Part shown: one piece after another, positions 63,015 through 64,000 of the stretch
How the letters are laid out: every line of letters starts with the position of its first letter
How positions within the stretch are numbered: position 1 is the first letter of the stretch
NCBI RefSeq assembly: GCF_008831285.2
Contig: NC_045146.1
Span: forward strand, 18,593,149 to 18,657,148
Direction of reading: 5' to 3'
Length of the DNA: 64,000 nucleotides
Origin: Nymphaea colorata
Taxonomy: Eukaryota; Streptophyta; Magnoliopsida; Nymphaeales; Nymphaeaceae
Notes under the pieces: model-generated
Told to the model about the DNA's origin: nothing
Seen by the model: only the letters and a program-made list of their open reading frames with translations
Database searches by the model: none
Made by a program: the position numbers and the translations under genes

Positions 63015-63859
63015 ATTCATCTTGTCATGGGATACGAGAACTACTATATATTTTCGGTGTGGTCATTTAACGAGTAGTTGAAGTCGCTTTCTCATGCATA
63101 TAGCTTTTGGATTATATCGATTTAATTTACTGCTACTTATTATACATAAGGCCCTCTGAGAAGAAGGGCAAGAAAAGATTTAGCCACTGATAAGATTAAA
63201 AAATATAGGATACGAAAACTCTATTGGGTTATAAAGTTATAGAGAGAGAACAAAGGTATGGTAGATGTTCACTCGTAGGTCATCACCCTTCCTGAAGGTA
63301 GAGATTAATCTCTACATAATGATCACAAGTTTTAATTTTGGAACTCTTAGAGTGGTTGGAACTGGTTCCTGTAACGAAGTCGATCGAGCAACATCTTATA
63401 GATTAATTTGACACGAAGTTTAGAGAAAAAGACGATCAAAACTTACCGGTGCACTTGCACGTGGAATCCGGCATCTTTCTCGGTGCCTCTGAAGCTCCTC
63501 AAAGCTATTGAAAATGTTCAGGCAGAGGTTGCAACCTCGGCTGCTAAAGATCCTAGCACATTCCATCTTTGGCAGAGGACCTTCACAGGTAAGATGTTTA
63601 GGAGAGTTGAAAAATCACAAGGATTAACATAAGAAATATAATTAATTAGTATGCATCCGATGAAAACATTAACAATATTAAACGTGTCAACAGTAATCAG
63701 TGATTACCGATTAGGTGCTCCCTCAGTGATTCATATGATCGACAGTGCTTCTTGCAGATCCCACACGTCGGTTCATGGACTGAATGATAAGAGGATTTCA
63801 TGTGATCGAGCAGGTGCTCGAACTTGTTGTATTGCCTATAGCATGCTGGGCACTTGTTC
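61024..63859 (-). CDS. C2H2 zinc-finger REX4/ISG20-type exonuclease-like protein, 5' end outside window
   Basis: Six in-phase exons: 63708-63859, 63447-63580, 62739-62920, 62209-62415, 61688-61768, 61024-61276 (TGA at 61024-61026). The first enters in phase 2 from an acceptor at 63860, so a start exon lies beyond the window. N-terminal zinc-finger pairs are CPACYRQ...H and CGICKKH...H, with a third in CNLCLNI...HRERC. The exonuclease fold follows: CKMVGGGNDGSLDICARVC, IIYHSYVKP, ILVGHGLNHDLDCL, RDTAKYPPL, LSNSLKYLTQAYLG, GIQDPYEDCVAAMRLY. The fold matches RNase-D/DEDDh REX4-like enzymes. Motif I, normally DCEMVG, reads GCKMVG, and the motif III His appears replaced by Gln, so catalysis is doubtful. 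As I recall it, the Arabidopsis homologue has the same CKMVGGG, which suggests a conserved plant variant. Confidence 0.88.
61875..61995. repeat. GAGCTCGAGCT-type repeat segment in an exonuclease intron
   Basis: TTCGAGCTACTCGAGCTCAGCTCA, GTTCGAGCTGATCGA and AGCCAAGCTCGAGCTAAG recur within 120 bp. Plant non-autonomous transposons often carry such GAGCT-rich ends. No boundaries could be set. Confidence 0.35.
62470..62494. repeat. (TA)n microsatellite in an exonuclease intron
   Basis: About 12 pure TA units, some 55 bp upstream of the exon at 62209-62415 on the minus strand. Confidence 0.9.
62631..62718. repeat. (TA)44 microsatellite beside a splice donor
   Basis: 88 bp of uninterrupted TA, the longest in the window. 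It begins only 20 bp past the end of the exon at 62739-62920 on the minus strand. Confidence 0.95.
62961..63008. repeat. (GA)n microsatellite in an exonuclease intron
   Basis: About 24 GA units. On the minus strand it forms a CT tract about 40 bp upstream of the acceptor of the exon at 62739-62920, so it may serve as part of a pyrimidine-rich region. Confidence 0.9.
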
Positions 63860-64000
63860 CTGCGAGAGACACGGGGAGACTTTATGCTTAAAGAGGTTTT
63901 TCCACACAGAAAAATCTGTTGCAATTACTAATATGGGCTTAGCATAACTAGTAGGGGTTAGAAGTTAGAGGACTGTAAGAAAGTATAACTTTAGTTTGAT

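Noticed and set aside
63860-63924. Start of the exonuclease at the upstream in-frame codon near 63924
   Set aside because: That codon is TTG, not ATG, and a good acceptor (CTCTCGCAG) sits at 63860, so the first exon is most likely outside the window.

Overview
This is nuclear DNA from a flowering plant. The evidence is intron-rich genes with GT-AG introns, chloroplast transit peptides, plant-only families (EXECUTER, CASP-like), Ty1/Copia retrotransposons primed by initiator tRNA-Met, and abundant (TA)n and (GA)n microsatellites in AT-rich spacers. Long repeat-filled introns argue against a compact genome. The species cannot be named from the sequence.

Layout. Positions 1-11,000 are a transposon nest. 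Two young Copia elements, each with near-identical LTRs and a perfect 5-bp target duplication, sit inside what looks like an older, roughly 1-kb inverted-repeat DNA element (938-10975). Copia-1 (1637-5292, +) is an internally deleted derivative. Copia-2 (5438-10734, -) keeps every gag-pol domain but carries two frameshifts and a stop. From 11.9 to 19.8 kb lies a plus-strand gene I could not assign to a family; nine exons chain in phase. From 19.7 to 36.6 kb lies the minus-strand protein farnesyltransferase beta subunit (ERA1). All 15 exons were assembled in phase to a 422-residue protein. Its introns hold a Copia element, a solo LTR, a MITE, a Copia remnant and a minisatellite. The last coding exons of the unassigned gene and ERA1 overlap tail to tail.

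From 40.1 to 45.7 kb (+) is EXECUTER2 (11 exons, 644 aa), a chloroplast singlet-oxygen signalling protein. It converges on AOR (47.7-51.0 kb, -; 4 exons, 390 aa), the chloroplast NADPH-dependent alkenal/one oxidoreductase that detoxifies lipid-peroxidation carbonyls. A CASP-like four-helix membrane protein follows (54.6-57.2 kb, -; 3 exons, 330 aa), with a GC-AG second intron. The right edge holds a zinc-finger REX4/ISG20-type exonuclease (61.0 to beyond 63.9 kb, -), whose catalytic acidic and histidine residues appear to be replaced.

I see no prokaryotic-style system, CRISPR array, tRNA or rRNA. The most unusual points are the unassigned gene with its 56-bp coding overlap with ERA1, the degenerate exonuclease active site, the GC-AG splice site abutting a microsatellite, and the nested transposons.
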